NCBI GenBank assembly: GCA_002315745.1
Contig: DCID01000010.1
Coordinates: forward strand, 1-53,556
Length of the DNA stretch: 53,556 bases
Reading direction: 5' to 3'
Source: Bacteroidales bacterium UBA1735
GTDB taxonomy: Bacteria; Bacteroidota; Bacteroidia; Bacteroidales; Paludibacteraceae
Positions within the stretch are counted from its first letter, which is position 1, and every line of letters starts with the position of its first letter. Under the pieces are notes generated by a model. It was not told the origin of the DNA and did not search any database. It saw nothing but the letters and a program-made list of their open reading frames with translations. The translations under genes and the position numbers were made by a program. This document shows, piece after piece, positions 23,456-33,337 of this stretch.

Positions 23456-26400
23456 ATGAAGAAAAAGTTTTGGACATTACTCACAGCAGTAATCTTAAGT
23501 AGCCCCATTTGGGCGACCAGTTTTGGCATCTTAGTCAATGGCTGTGACTATTATGCAGGCACTCTCAACCCTACCCCTGGCGATCCATCGTTTACGGAGT
23601 ACACCGCCCATGTGAACATCGTTAGTGGCGACTACTGCCAGTTATACGATTATGACAACCAAGCCGCTTGGGTGGTCACGTTGGACACCTATAGTGAAAA
23701 AGGATTCACGAAAGAATCGGATCGATATACGTGCAGTGTCACGGGTTGCTACGATTTCTATATCAAACTCAAGTACCAGCAAGACCAACTCTATATCGGC
23801 AATGGTAGCGATTGTGGAACGCCTCAGAGTATCTGTACGGGTACGTTCTATATCGCGGGTAACGGTGCGGCAGGTGGCGAATGGTGCTGTGGCAAGAGTT
23901 GGGTAGCCGATGGCTGCGAACTGACCGATGGTACCAAGACGTTTAACCTCGAGGCAGGGACGTATGACTTCAAGATCACCAATGGTACATGGGATAAGAG
24001 TTGGGGCGGTAGTGCTGTGGATGCCAAGACCAGCACTCCGGGTTATGTCACTTCTGTAGATGGCAACGTGCGCTTCAAGTTAGCCGCAGCCGATCAGGTC
24101 ACCGTCTCGTTTGTGAGCAATAAGATCTCCGTGGTTGCTGCCGGCGGGGCATTCGATCCGTCTGTGTATGGTTCGTCTGTGCCTAGCCAATGCTCGGATG
24201 TGCTGATGCAAGGATTCTATTGGGATTCGTATGCGGTGAGCGAAGACACTCCCGGTACGGATAAGTATGGTGATACCCGTTGGAAGACGTTGCTGGGCAA
24301 AGCCGGCGACATCGGTGCGTACTTCGACCTGATCTGGTTACCACCCTCTGCTTTGGCAACGGGTACAGGTTACCACCCCAAGCAGTACTCTAACCAGTCG
24401 AGCGACTGGGGTAGCCGCGCCGAACTGCAAGAACTGATACAGACGCTGCATAACTCGGGCACCAAAGTGGTGGCAGACATGGTGATCAACCACATGGATG
24501 CACAGGGTGCATGGTGCGACTTGTCTATCCAGAACTTCGGTGAATATGGTATCTTTGTGCCTGATACGAGTTGGATCAGCTGCGACGACGAGCTGAACTG
24601 GCCGGAGATGAAAGAGGACACCCTCGCGGGTGAATGTTGGGGTAAAGCAACCGGTCTGCCCGAGGATGCTCCTTGGTATGACGGTAGCAACGAAGCCAAT
24701 TACGCCTCTGCTCGCGACTGGGCACATGCGGACAAACGCGTACAGGAGATGTGCCGTGCGTATAGTAAATGGATGCGTACCGAGATCGGCTACGATGGTT
24801 TCCGTTACGACTACTGCAAAGGACTGCACGCTTCCCACTTCAATGACTATAACCAAGCCGGCGAAGCCTATATCTCTTTCTTGGAGTTATGGGCAAGTAA
24901 TGGTGCTATGCAGCAAGCTATCCAAGATGCTAACTATAACACCATGGCACTCGACTTCCAATCTAAGTACTCGTGGGTCGATGAACTCGGCAAATGGGGC
25001 AACTACGTCGGTCGTGGCGGCGGATTGATGGCAGATGATTTCTGGAAGAAATATGCGGTAGTATGGATTGATAGTCACGACAATTTCCTCCGCGGTAACG
25101 GCGGTGAGTTCGGTGGCGAAGATGGCAAATCGATGACTCCAGCCAAATATGACCGCCTCATGCAAGCCAATGCCGAAATGCTCTCGATGCCCGGTATCCC
25201 TTGCGTGTTCTATCCACACTGGTATAAATATAGTAAGGAGTTAAAAGAGATGATCAATGCCCGTCACTGCGCGGGTGTGCATAATGAGAGTGTTGTCAAA
25301 GATGAGTATTGGGACAATAATGGTTCCTCCAATACCGGTTACCAAGCGACCATCGAAGGTAAGAATGGTTTCATCGTGCTGCAATTAGGTACGAAAGCGA
25401 CTAAGACCCCATGGGACAAGGATCTCCAACTCATGGCTTCGGGTAATGGTTACTCTGTATGGGTCAAAGCCGATAACGCGGTGGCTCCTCGTCTGATCGT
25501 GACCCCAAGTGCTAACTTTGAGGACTCCCTCGTAGGTGTCAAGGTCGTGATGGAAGCCGTAGGTGGTACGCAACGCGATGTGCATATCTACTACACCACC
25601 GATGGTACAGAGCCTACTGCTCAGTCCAGTGAATATACCCCTGGCGATACCCTACGTTTCTACACCACGACGACGCTTAAAGCCATTGGCGTAGATGGTA
25701 CCGTTTCGTCGAAAGTACAGACCTATACGTACACCTATCGTGAGCCTCTCAAACGCGGAATACAAGTACATTTCCGCAAACCCGAGCAATGGAGTCGCGT
25801 CTATTTCTATGCATGGCAATACACGGGCGTAGATAGTTTGGGCAACCCCACTTCGAGCAACGTGATGGGTGCTTATCCGGGTCAACGTATCTACCAAGAT
25901 CAAGAAGGTTGGTACAGTTTCGAGTTTGCCAACGACCTCGATTCGATCAATTTCTGCATCAACTCGGGTAACGAGTGCGGCGAACTGAACGTGCGTTCGA
26001 ACGACCTGATGGCGGACTACGATGTCTGCTATGGATGGCAAGATGCTACCGATACGCTCAGTTACTACGAGGTACTGCTCGACTGCGAGACGACCGAGAT
26101 CAATCCCGATTTTGATATCGTCATCAGTCCTGAGTCCGGCTATTTCCGTAGCACCGAAGAGGGACAGCAAGTGCGTATCAACGTGGTCGGTGCCGAAGAA
26201 GCGACTATCTACTTCACCAAATCGACTGACCCCACTAAGACGTTCCAAGCGGTCAACGACACCACTTTCACCATCTTAGAGACCGCCACTATCAGCGCTT
26301 ACGCCGAGACGGCTGGCGGATTGCAGACGGAGACTCGTGAGGAGACCTATACCTATAAAGAGCCGCAGATGGGCGCATTAGAGGTTAAGTTCGTCAAACC

Positions 26401-26872
26401 ACACGACTGGAAGAAAGTGTGCCTCTATGCCTTCACCCGCGCCAAAGTGCCCGGATCGAATAAGTACATCGATACGCCCTACCCATTGGAAGGAATAGCC
26501 GCCTATGCCAAGTGGCCTGGTATGCCTTGGACAACCTTTGAGAAAGTGGGAGAAGATAGTGTCTATTACTACACCATGGATGAGGCACTGAAGGAGATAT
26601 ACGTCATCTTCAATATTGGTAGTAACAAGACCCAAACACAGGATATTTTCTTGGACGAGAACACGTGCTACGAGTGGAGTAACCTCTGCTGGCGTGCTAT
26701 CCCGTCGCTGTTCTGCGGCGAGTTCCCGCAGGCGGTAGATCCTATCTATGGCGACACACCCGCTACTTTTGATCCTAATGGTAAAATGTATAATATCCTC
26801 GGTATGGAAGTGGATAAGACCTACCGCGGAATAGTGATTCAAAACGGACGTAAGTTCCTGTTAATGGAATAA
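23456..26872 (+). CDS. Secreted multidomain GH13 alpha-amylase
   Basis: The 1138-aa protein has a signal peptide (about 1-20), two Cys-rich beta domains (about 22-125 and 128-227), then a GH13 barrel (about 245-600). GH13 regions are visible: DMVINH (341-346), GFRYD with nucleophile Asp 452, acid Glu 477 in FLELW, and SHDN (540-543). A chitobiase-type linker domain follows (about 690-762), then a starch-binding-like module (766-875), a second linker (885-968) and a second module (973-1075). The C-terminus (MYNILGMEVDKTYRGIVIQN, 1111-1130) resembles Bacteroidales sorting tails for type IX-like secretion. It would hydrolyse starch or glycogen outside the cell. No SusC/D pair is adjacent; nusB begins four bases after the stop. 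Confidence 0.92.
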   Translation: MKKKFWTLLTAVILSSPIWATSFGILVNGCDYYAGTLNPTPGDPSFTEYTAHVNIVSGDYCQLYDYDNQAAWVVTLDTYSEKGFTKESDRYTCSVTGCYDFYIKLKYQQDQLYIGNGSDCGTPQSICTGTFYIAGNGAAGGEWCCGKSWVADGCELTDGTKTFNLEAGTYDFKITNGTWDKSWGGSAVDAKTSTPGYVTSVDGNVRFKLAAADQVTVSFVSNKISVVAAGGAFDPSVYGSSVPSQCSDVLMQGFYWDSYAVSEDTPGTDKYGDTRWKTLLGKAGDIGAYFDLIWLPPSALATGTGYHPKQYSNQSSDWGSRAELQELIQTLHNSGTKVVADMVINHMDAQGAWCDLSIQNFGEYGIFVPDTSWISCDDELNWPEMKEDTLAGECWGKATGLPEDAPWYDGSNEANYASARDWAHADKRVQEMCRAYSKWMRTEIGYDGFRYDYCKGLHASHFNDYNQAGEAYISFLELWASNGAMQQAIQDANYNTMALDFQSKYSWVDELGKWGNYVGRGGGLMADDFWKKYAVVWIDSHDNFLRGNGGEFGGEDGKSMTPAKYDRLMQANAEMLSMPGIPCVFYPHWYKYSKELKEMINARHCAGVHNESVVKDEYWDNNGSSNTGYQATIEGKNGFIVLQLGTKATKTPWDKDLQLMASGNGYSVWVKADNAVAPRLIVTPSANFEDSLVGVKVVMEAVGGTQRDVHIYYTTDGTEPTAQSSEYTPGDTLRFYTTTTLKAIGVDGTVSSKVQTYTYTYREPLKRGIQVHFRKPEQWSRVYFYAWQYTGVDSLGNPTSSNVMGAYPGQRIYQDQEGWYSFEFANDLDSINFCINSGNECGELNVRSNDLMADYDVCYGWQDATDTLSYYEVLLDCETTEINPDFDIVISPESGYFRSTEEGQQVRINVVGAEEATIYFTKSTDPTKTFQAVNDTTFTILETATISAYAETAGGLQTETREETYTYKEPQMGALEVKFVKPHDWKKVCLYAFTRAKVPGSNKYIDTPYPLEGIAAYAKWPGMPWTTFEKVGEDSVYYYTMDEALKEIYVIFNIGSNKTQTQDIFLDENTCYEWSNLCWRAIPSLFCGEFPQAVDPIYGDTPATFDPNGKMYNILGMEVDKTYRGIVIQNGRKFLLME

Positions 26873-26876
26873 GAAC

Positions 26877-27833
26877 ATGATCAATCGAACAATGGTACGA
26901 ACTAGGGTACTACAAACCCTGTTCGCTTTCTACAAAGACGAAGACAAGACAACCGCTGCTGCCCACAAGGAACTGCTGCACAGTTTCTCAGACACCTATG
27001 CGCTCTACATCACCCTATTGGACTTCGCGAACGAACTAACCGCCTATGCCCAAGAGCAGATTGAGGACGCTATGCAACGCGCTAAGATCACCCACACCAC
27101 CTATGTACCCAATCATCGTTTCGTACAGAACAGGGTGGCAGAACAACTCTTTCAAAACCGCCAACTGCGCCATTATGTGACGGAACAGCATATCAGTTGG
27201 GAAGCGGGACAAGAGGCCATCGCTGCCGTGTATAAACAGCTCATCGAGACAGACGCTTATCGTCAGTACATGGATGCACCCGAGAACACCTACGAGGATG
27301 ATCGCAAGATATGGAAGTTCATTTATAGCAATCTCCTGCCCGAGAACGAAGACATGCTCTCCGCGATGGAGGAGTTGGAGATAGCCCAAGATGCTGCTAA
27401 CTGGACGATTGATTATGAGGTAGTGCTCACGTTTGTGGCTAAGACTATCCGCCATTTCACAGCCGATAGTGATAACAACGCTCCCCTCCTGCAGATGTTC
27501 GACAGCGAAGAGGAACTGCAGTTCGGCGAACGACTACTGAGCGAAACGATTGCCCATCGTGATGAATATCAGGATCTGATCAATGCGCACCTCAAGAACT
27601 GGGATGCAGACCGCGTCGCATACATGGATACCATCATCCTACGCATGGCTTTGACGGAGATCATCAACTTCCCCGATATCGCTCTCGAGGTGTCTATGAA
27701 CGAGTATATCGAACTCAGCAAGGAGTACTCCAGCGCCAAGAGTTATATCTTCATCAATGGCATCCTCAACGAGACCCTACTCGAACTGCGTCAACAAAAC
27801 CGCATCTTCAAACAACTGAAAAATAACAAATAA
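26877..27833 (+). CDS. nusB: Transcription antitermination factor NusB
   Basis: The 318-aa protein is the long Bacteroidota NusB. The start MVRTRVLQTLFAFYKDE is an RNA-binding helix, there is a long middle insertion, and the C-terminal core has DRVAYMDTIILRMALTEIINFPDIALEVSMNEYIELSKEYSSAKSY (given here only as a landmark region at about 246-295). NusB with NusE binds boxA in rRNA transcripts. It heads a nusB-yajC-ybbR run. Confidence 0.93.
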   Translation: MINRTMVRTRVLQTLFAFYKDEDKTTAAAHKELLHSFSDTYALYITLLDFANELTAYAQEQIEDAMQRAKITHTTYVPNHRFVQNRVAEQLFQNRQLRHYVTEQHISWEAGQEAIAAVYKQLIETDAYRQYMDAPENTYEDDRKIWKFIYSNLLPENEDMLSAMEELEIAQDAANWTIDYEVVLTFVAKTIRHFTADSDNNAPLLQMFDSEEELQFGERLLSETIAHRDEYQDLINAHLKNWDADRVAYMDTIILRMALTEIINFPDIALEVSMNEYIELSKEYSSAKSYIFINGILNETLLELRQQNRIFKQLKNNK

Positions 27834-27838
27834 CAAAT

Positions 27839-27875
27839 AAATCGTAAATCGTAAATCCGTAAATCGTAAATTATT
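27839..27875. repeat. Short CGTAAATC tandem repeat before yajC
   Basis: Four units of the form (A)AATCGTA, one with an extra C, fill the 48-nt nusB-yajC gap. A close relative fills the degT-rpoN gap at 30276-30303. Confidence 0.8.
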
Positions 27876-27881
27876 AAAATT

Positions 27882-28214
27882 ATGAACATGGTATTATTAC
27901 AAGCAGCTACTGCTGCACAAGGTCAAAATCAATGGAGTTTCTGGATCATGATGATCCTTATCTTCGTCGTATTCTATTTCTTTATGATTCGCCCACAGCA
28001 GAAGAAACAAAAAGAACTGCTCAAGCAACGCGAAGCCATGAAGAAAGGCGATAAAGTGATCACCGCCGGTGGTATCTATGGTGAGATCAAGGAAGTGCAA
28101 GACAATGCGTTCATCATCACTATCGCCAAGGACATCACCATCAAGGTAGATAAAGGTAGTGTCTATGCCTCCGCAGAGGATGCACAGCAGGCTCCTAAGA
28201 CTGACAATAAGTAA
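27882..28214 (+). CDS. yajC: Preprotein translocase accessory subunit YajC
   Basis: The 110-aa protein has one membrane helix (about 19-38, WSFWIMMILIFVVFYFFM) followed by the YajC signature IRPQQKKQKE and KKGDKVITAGGIYGEI. YajC associates with SecDF in the inner membrane. It sits between nusB and ybbR. Confidence 0.96.
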   Translation: MNMVLLQAATAAQGQNQWSFWIMMILIFVVFYFFMIRPQQKKQKELLKQREAMKKGDKVITAGGIYGEIKEVQDNAFIITIAKDITIKVDKGSVYASAEDAQQAPKTDNK

Positions 28215-28220
28215 CCTACT

Positions 28221-29144
28221 ATGCCCCAACATACCCTCCGCGAGCTATTGACGTTCGCCTGCTGCTTTATGATAGCAGGTGTGGTGTGGTATGGTCACTC
28301 CATGGGTACCGTACGTAATCTGATAGTCCCGATCGAGATATCGTATCAGGGACTATCACCTATTATTGAGTGCAAAGATACCTTACCTACCTCCATCCGT
28401 GTGGAACTGCACGACGTGGGACACCGGCTCAAAGTGTATCAACAACACCCGCCCGTCATACACGTGGATATTAGCCAACAGGTCATAGCTGAGAAAGGTA
28501 CTATCACACTTTCCTCAGAGTTGCTGCGGACGCATATCTCCAACCAGATACAAGGTACCACCACTATTCAGGCTGTCCTGCCCGAGCAAGTCAAGTGCCG
28601 CTATGTCAGGCTGCATAAAAAGACGGTTCCCATCCAGTTACAAGGCACTTTCACCCCTGCCTCGCAGTATCAGATGGTAGGCGAACCCGTCTTACAAGAT
28701 CGGTCGGTCGTCCTGTATGGTACCTATCACGCCATCAGCGCCATCAATGAGGTCAAGACCGAACCACTTGTCCTATCCAATATACAGGATACCATGCAGG
28801 CCATCGCCCAACTCATAGCACCCTCTCACATCCGGCTCAGCCAATCCGCTGTATCGGTACGCGTGGTGAGCGAACGATTTACCGAACAGGTCATGACGAT
28901 TCCCCTCGAGGCAGACAATGTTCCCGAAGGGGAGGTGCTTAGACTCTTCCCCTCCGAAGTAGAAGTGAGACTGCGCATTGGAGTGAGCCACTTTGCCTCT
29001 CTGAGCGAGGAGCAGGTGCATGCCGTCTGCCATTACCCTACGCGCACACAGGAACGTCTTACCGTGCATGTGAAGTGCAATAATCCGTGGGTGACCTATG
29101 TACGCAGTAACCCTTCTTCTGTAGAATATATCATTGAACAATAA
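28221..29144 (+). CDS. YbbR/CdaR-like domain protein
   Basis: The 307-aa protein has an N-terminal membrane helix (about 10-27) and repeated beta-rich YbbR-like segments (LIVPIEISYQGL, KKTVPIQLQGTF, VMTIPLEADNVP). It is membrane-anchored and periplasm-facing. In Bacteroidota the nusB-yajC-ybbR order is common and is often followed by coaE; here no coaE follows, and a DegT aminotransferase does. Function is not established. Confidence 0.83.
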   Translation: MPQHTLRELLTFACCFMIAGVVWYGHSMGTVRNLIVPIEISYQGLSPIIECKDTLPTSIRVELHDVGHRLKVYQQHPPVIHVDISQQVIAEKGTITLSSELLRTHISNQIQGTTTIQAVLPEQVKCRYVRLHKKTVPIQLQGTFTPASQYQMVGEPVLQDRSVVLYGTYHAISAINEVKTEPLVLSNIQDTMQAIAQLIAPSHIRLSQSAVSVRVVSERFTEQVMTIPLEADNVPEGEVLRLFPSEVEVRLRIGVSHFASLSEEQVHAVCHYPTRTQERLTVHVKCNNPWVTYVRSNPSSVEYIIEQ

Positions 29145-29148
29145 CCCT

Positions 29149-30276
29149 ATGAAAAAGATTCAAATGGTTGATTTGCAAACGCAATATCAACACATCAAAA
29201 ACGAGATCGATCGAGGTATCCAAGCAGTCATAGACTCTACCGCTTTTATCAAAGGTCCCCAAGTGAGCGAGTTCCAAGCCCACCTGGAGCAATACACCGG
29301 TGCCCAACATGTCATCAACGTCGGTAATGGTACCGATGCCCTACAAATAGCCCTCATGGGTTTAGGACTCCAACGCGGCGACGAAGTCATCACCCCGACT
29401 TTCACATTCATTGCCACCGCCGAAGTGGTGGCGCTACTCGGTCTAACTCCCGTGGTGGTAGATGTGGATTGGAACACGATGAACATCTCCGTCGATGCTA
29501 TTCGCAAAGCCATCACCCCTAAGACCAAAGCTATCGTGCCCGTGCACCTCTTTGGTCAATGTGCCGACATGGAAGCCATCATGCAGATTGCCAAGGAGCA
29601 TCACCTCTATGTGGTGGAAGATGCTTGTCAGGCTATCGGTGCGCAATACACCTTTAAGGACGGCCATACCGCCCAAGCGGGTACGATGGGACATATTGGT
29701 TGCACCTCTTTCTTCCCCTCTAAGAACCTCGGTTGCTACGGCGATGGTGGGGCTATCTTTACCAATGACGACGAACTCGCCGAGAAAATGAAAGCCATTG
29801 CTAACCACGGATGTTTCGTGCGTTATCACCATGATTTTGTGGGGGTTAACTCACGCCTTGATAGTATTCAAGCCGCTATTTTGGATGCTAAACTGCCACA
29901 TCTCAACGACTATATCGCTAACCGCCAACGCGCTGCCGCTTACTACGATCGCGCTTTTGCTAATAACGAACATCTACTCACCCCAGGACGTGATGCACAA
30001 TCGACGCACGTCTTCCATCAATATACGCTGCGTCTCATCAACGTCGATCGCGATCAAGTCAAAGCCCGCTTGGCAGAGAAAGATATACCGGCTATGGTCT
30101 ATTATCCTGTGCCTCTGCACATGCAAAAAGCCTACCAAGATCCTCGCTATAAACAGGGTGATTTCCCCGTAGCCGAACGCCTCGCGTCCTGCGTGCTATC
30201 CTTACCGATGCATACCGAACTCGATGACGAACAATTGGCGTACATCACCTCCGCCGTCCTCGCCGCCGTCAAATAA
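29149..30276 (+). CDS. DegT/DnrJ/EryC1/StrS-family aminotransferase
   Basis: The protein is 375 aa from the ATG at 29149; a TTG at 29134 is in frame but overlaps ybbR. Family marks are GNGTDALQIAL (59-69), the PLP-binding Asp 158 in VVEDACQAIGA, and the Schiff-base Lys 192 in FFPSKNLGCYGDGGA. Such PLP enzymes aminate or modify keto-sugars for surface polysaccharides. No other sugar-nucleotide gene is adjacent; rmlB is 17 kb away. Substrate unknown. Confidence 0.92.
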   Translation: MKKIQMVDLQTQYQHIKNEIDRGIQAVIDSTAFIKGPQVSEFQAHLEQYTGAQHVINVGNGTDALQIALMGLGLQRGDEVITPTFTFIATAEVVALLGLTPVVVDVDWNTMNISVDAIRKAITPKTKAIVPVHLFGQCADMEAIMQIAKEHHLYVVEDACQAIGAQYTFKDGHTAQAGTMGHIGCTSFFPSKNLGCYGDGGAIFTNDDELAEKMKAIANHGCFVRYHHDFVGVNSRLDSIQAAILDAKLPHLNDYIANRQRAAAYYDRAFANNEHLLTPGRDAQSTHVFHQYTLRLINVDRDQVKARLAEKDIPAMVYYPVPLHMQKAYQDPRYKQGDFPVAERLASCVLSLPMHTELDDEQLAYITSAVLAAVK

Positions 30277-30303
30277 ATCGTACATCGTAAATCGTACATC
30301 GTC
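30276..30303. repeat. CGTAcATC/CGTAAATC tandem repeat before rpoN
   Basis: Four ATCGTA[A/C] units fill the whole degT-rpoN gap, up to the rpoN ATG. Compare 27839-27875. Confidence 0.8.
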
Positions 30304-30304
30304 A

Positions 30305-31777
30305 ATGTCATCTTTATCGTTACAACAGCGTCAAACCCAGCAGCTGAAGCTTACCCCTCAGCAGATTCAAGTGATCAAATTGCTTGAACTGCCTGCCTGT
30401 GACTTGCAGCAGCGCATCAACGAGGAGTTGCAGGAGAACCCTGCCCTCGAAGAGGGACGAGTGAACGATAACGATAACGATAACGATAACGATAACTATA
30501 ACGAAAACGAAGACGAAAACGACAACGAAAACGACAACGAAAACTACGATAATTACGATAACTACGATAATTACGGTAACTACAACGGCGACGACAACGA
30601 CGACGAAGTGGTGCCCAGAAGTCAGATCATCGAGAACTCCCTCTCACTCTCCCTTTCTCTCTTCGACTACCTCAAGCAGCAGATCTACCTCACGAAGATG
30701 ACCAAACCCGAACGGCATATCGCCAAGTGGGTCATTGGTAACATCGACGATGATGGTTTCCTGCGCCGCACTACCGAGCAGTTGGTGGACGACTTGGCTT
30801 TCCAAGAGGGAGAGATCGTGCCGGATGATGCGATGAAACATATCGTGGAACAAATCAAGCAGTTTGATCCTCCCGGAGTGGCTGCCTACGACCTGCATGA
30901 GTGTCTGATCACCCAACTGCGTCAACGACCGCAGACACCCTCTGTCATAACCGCTATCGAGATGCTCACCCGCCATTTTGACGCTTACTCCAATCATAAG
31001 TACGCCAAGATACAGCAGTCGCTTAATATCACCGAGGACGAACTCAAAGCCGCTATCAACGAGATACTCAAACTCAATCAGAAACCTGCCAATGCCTTTG
31101 GTGGCAACACCGCAGCCGAGTCTAAGCAACTGTCTATCATCCCCGATTTCGTGGTGGAGAACAAGGATGGTGACCTCGTCATCACCCTCCAGGATGGGGA
31201 CATCCCACCCCTCCATGTCAGTGCTGATTATCAGCAGATGCTCACTGCCTACTCGGATACGGACTCGTCTAAGAGCAAACGCGAGGCGGCTCGGTTCATT
31301 CGCACGAAGATAGATGATGCTAACCTGTTCATCGACGCCATTCGGCAGCGCAACGAGACCCTCTCGCGCACCATGCGATCGATCGTCGCCCAGCAGCGCG
31401 AGTTCTTCCTACATGGGGGCGAATATAACCTCCGTCCTATGCGTATGCAGGACATCGCCGATATCACGGGGTACGATGTGAGCACGATCTCACGCGTATC
31501 GAACTCTAAGTATGTCCAGACGGAGTATGGGGTCTTCCCCCTCAAATATTTCTTCAACGACGCCACCACCAATGACGAAGGTGAGACCGTGACCACCCGC
31601 GAGGTGAAGAACATCCTCTCCGAGGTTATTGCCGCCGAGGATCATACTAACCCGATGAACGATGACCAGTTAGTGGATATCCTGCAGGCACGCGGTTACA
31701 CCCTCGCTCGACGCACTATCGCTAAGTATCGCGACCAACTCGGCATACCCGTAGCCCGTTTGCGCAAAGAACTGTAA
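30305..31777 (+). CDS. rpoN: RNA polymerase sigma-54 factor
   Basis: The protein is 490 aa from the ATG at 30305. Region I is LQQRQTQQLKLTPQQIQVIK with ELQENPALEE. Region II (about residues 53-101) is an unusually long Asp/Asn/Glu/Tyr linker encoded by a hexanucleotide repeat. The core-binding region follows, then the helix-turn-helix (RPMRMQDIADITGYDVSTIS) and the RpoN box ARRTIAKYR (468-476). Sigma-54 needs an AAA+ activator; none is in the window. The stop overlaps the next start by one base (TAATG). Confidence 0.96.
   Translation: MSSLSLQQRQTQQLKLTPQQIQVIKLLELPACDLQQRINEELQENPALEEGRVNDNDNDNDNDNYNENEDENDNENDNENYDNYDNYDNYGNYNGDDNDDEVVPRSQIIENSLSLSLSLFDYLKQQIYLTKMTKPERHIAKWVIGNIDDDGFLRRTTEQLVDDLAFQEGEIVPDDAMKHIVEQIKQFDPPGVAAYDLHECLITQLRQRPQTPSVITAIEMLTRHFDAYSNHKYAKIQQSLNITEDELKAAINEILKLNQKPANAFGGNTAAESKQLSIIPDFVVENKDGDLVITLQDGDIPPLHVSADYQQMLTAYSDTDSSKSKREAARFIRTKIDDANLFIDAIRQRNETLSRTMRSIVAQQREFFLHGGEYNLRPMRMQDIADITGYDVSTISRVSNSKYVQTEYGVFPLKYFFNDATTNDEGETVTTREVKNILSEVIAAEDHTNPMNDDQLVDILQARGYTLARRTIAKYRDQLGIPVARLRKEL
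30464..30609 (+). repeat. Hexanucleotide array in the rpoN acidic linker
   Basis: AACGAT units give way to AACGAA/AACGAC and then TACGATAAT-type units, encoding Asn-Asp, Asn-Glu and Tyr-Asp-Asn repeats. Frame is preserved throughout. Confidence 0.88.
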
Positions 31778-32409
31778 TGAAACGCACGCTCGACATACTA
31801 GCCCAAGCCTTCAGCATCCTCCTCTATCCGCTGTGGATGCCCACGTTCGGTGTGCTCATCTTCTGCATCGCGTTCAGCCAACAAACGCCCCTCATCCCTG
31901 CCTACTGGTGGGTCTCTATCGGCGGTACGTTCTTTCTCACAGCGCTCATCCCGTTCTCCCTCATCCTCTTCGCTATCCGTCGCGGTACGATCCAAGACCT
32001 CTATATCACCAACGTCTCCGAGCGCTCCATGCCATACGTCTATACCACCCTGTGCTATGGGTTCTGGGTGTATTTTTTGATCCATACCATCCACGCACCC
32101 CTTTTCTTGGCATTAGTTGGACTAGGGGCTACGTTTGCTATCGCCTCTGTGGCGTTCATTAATCAGTGGTGGAAAATATCGGCACACCTCACCGGTTGGG
32201 GAGGACTCACAGGCGGTATCTTGTCCTATTTTCTCTACTACGGGTTCATGCCCTCTGTGGGGCTGATAGTCGCACTATTAGTCATAGCCCTTCTGCTGAT
32301 GTACGCCCGACTATGGCTCAATGCCCATACCGATTGGCAGGTCATCGCCGGCTATGGCTTAGGCTTACTTTTAACCACTATCCCAACCCTTATCCTCACG
32401 TATGTTTAA
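31777..32409 (+). CDS. PAP2-like integral membrane protein
   Basis: The 210-aa protein has about six membrane helices. The C-terminal half carries KISAHLTGWGGLTGG and ARLWLNAHTDWQVIAGYGLG, resembling the His-containing motifs of PAP2 phosphatases (SRxxLxxHxxxDVxxG), although the first RP-type motif is not obvious. It may dephosphorylate a lipid such as undecaprenyl or phosphatidylglycerol phosphate, or may be a non-catalytic relative. It overlaps the following gene by eight bases. Confidence 0.7.
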   Translation: MKRTLDILAQAFSILLYPLWMPTFGVLIFCIAFSQQTPLIPAYWWVSIGGTFFLTALIPFSLILFAIRRGTIQDLYITNVSERSMPYVYTTLCYGFWVYFLIHTIHAPLFLALVGLGATFAIASVAFINQWWKISAHLTGWGGLTGGILSYFLYYGFMPSVGLIVALLVIALLLMYARLWLNAHTDWQVIAGYGLGLLLTTIPTLILTYV

Positions 32410-33337
32410 GTTACTCGTTCTATATATATCCTTACTCACCTGCTCTCCTGGTGAAGAACTCTATGCCCGCTATGGACATACGGCTATTCGTGTGCAGGAC
32501 ACCGAACAGGGGTGGGACTATGTCTTCAACTACGGCTGTTTCAGTTTCGATACCGACCATTTCTATTGGAAGTTCGTCAAGGGTGAGACCTACTACCAGT
32601 TAGGCGCTGATCCTTATGATTATTTCGCGTACGCCTACGCGCAGGAGGGACGCACTATCTACGAGCAACCGCTCCATCTCACCGATGCTCAGCAGCAAGC
32701 TCTACTCGATGCCCTGATCGTCAACTACCAGCCTGCTAATCGTTCCTACCTCTATAACTTCGTCTTCGACAACTGCGCCACACGCCCTTATTACCTCATC
32801 AAACATATCGTGGGCGATAGCCTCACTTCGTCTTATACGGGCTGGGAAGGTTGTACCTATCGAGACTTCATCCGCCACTATACGGGGAAGCACTCATGGG
32901 AAGATTTTGGGATCAACATGATATTCGGTTCGCGTGCTGACCAACCTATGCAGGGCGAAGCCCGTCTCTTCCTTCCCGAGGAACTGATGTACTATATCCA
33001 GCACGCGCAACTCGTCGATGGTGAACCACTCGTCGAGTCGGCATCCATCGCTCCCTTCGTGATAACGCCCGTACCATGGTACAAGACATGGTGGGTTGGA
33101 CTCGTCCTGTGTATCATCTTGTGGCTTACGGTATCGGTGGTCGAACGCAAGTACAAGCGTTCCTTCTATGGGTTAGACCTACCTTTTATCGTGGTCTATG
33201 TGATCCTCTTTGCCATTGTTATTTTCCTCACCTATTTCTCCATCCATCCTCTGGTGGGCTGGAACTGGAGACTGTTCCTTTTCCCCCTTCTTCACCTATG
33301 TTTAAGACTCCCATCCATACTATCCTTAAAGCGCTAA
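32402..33337 (+). CDS. DUF4105 (Lnb N-terminal domain) membrane protein
   Basis: The 311-aa protein has a short hydrophobic N-terminus and a DUF4105 periplasmic domain with GEELYARYGHTAIRV (His 26) and VFDNCATRPYYLIKH (Cys 125). Three C-terminal membrane helices follow (about 226-244, 260-283, 291-306). The DUF4105 family has been linked to lipoprotein N-acylation (Lnb) in Bacteroidota; His 26 and Cys 125 are candidate catalytic residues. Its neighbours are a PAP2-like protein and a phosphatase, so an envelope-lipid role fits. Overlaps the next gene by 40 bases. Confidence 0.8.
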   Translation: MFKLLVLYISLLTCSPGEELYARYGHTAIRVQDTEQGWDYVFNYGCFSFDTDHFYWKFVKGETYYQLGADPYDYFAYAYAQEGRTIYEQPLHLTDAQQQALLDALIVNYQPANRSYLYNFVFDNCATRPYYLIKHIVGDSLTSSYTGWEGCTYRDFIRHYTGKHSWEDFGINMIFGSRADQPMQGEARLFLPEELMYYIQHAQLVDGEPLVESASIAPFVITPVPWYKTWWVGLVLCIILWLTVSVVERKYKRSFYGLDLPFIVVYVILFAIVIFLTYFSIHPLVGWNWRLFLFPLLHLCLRLPSILSLKR

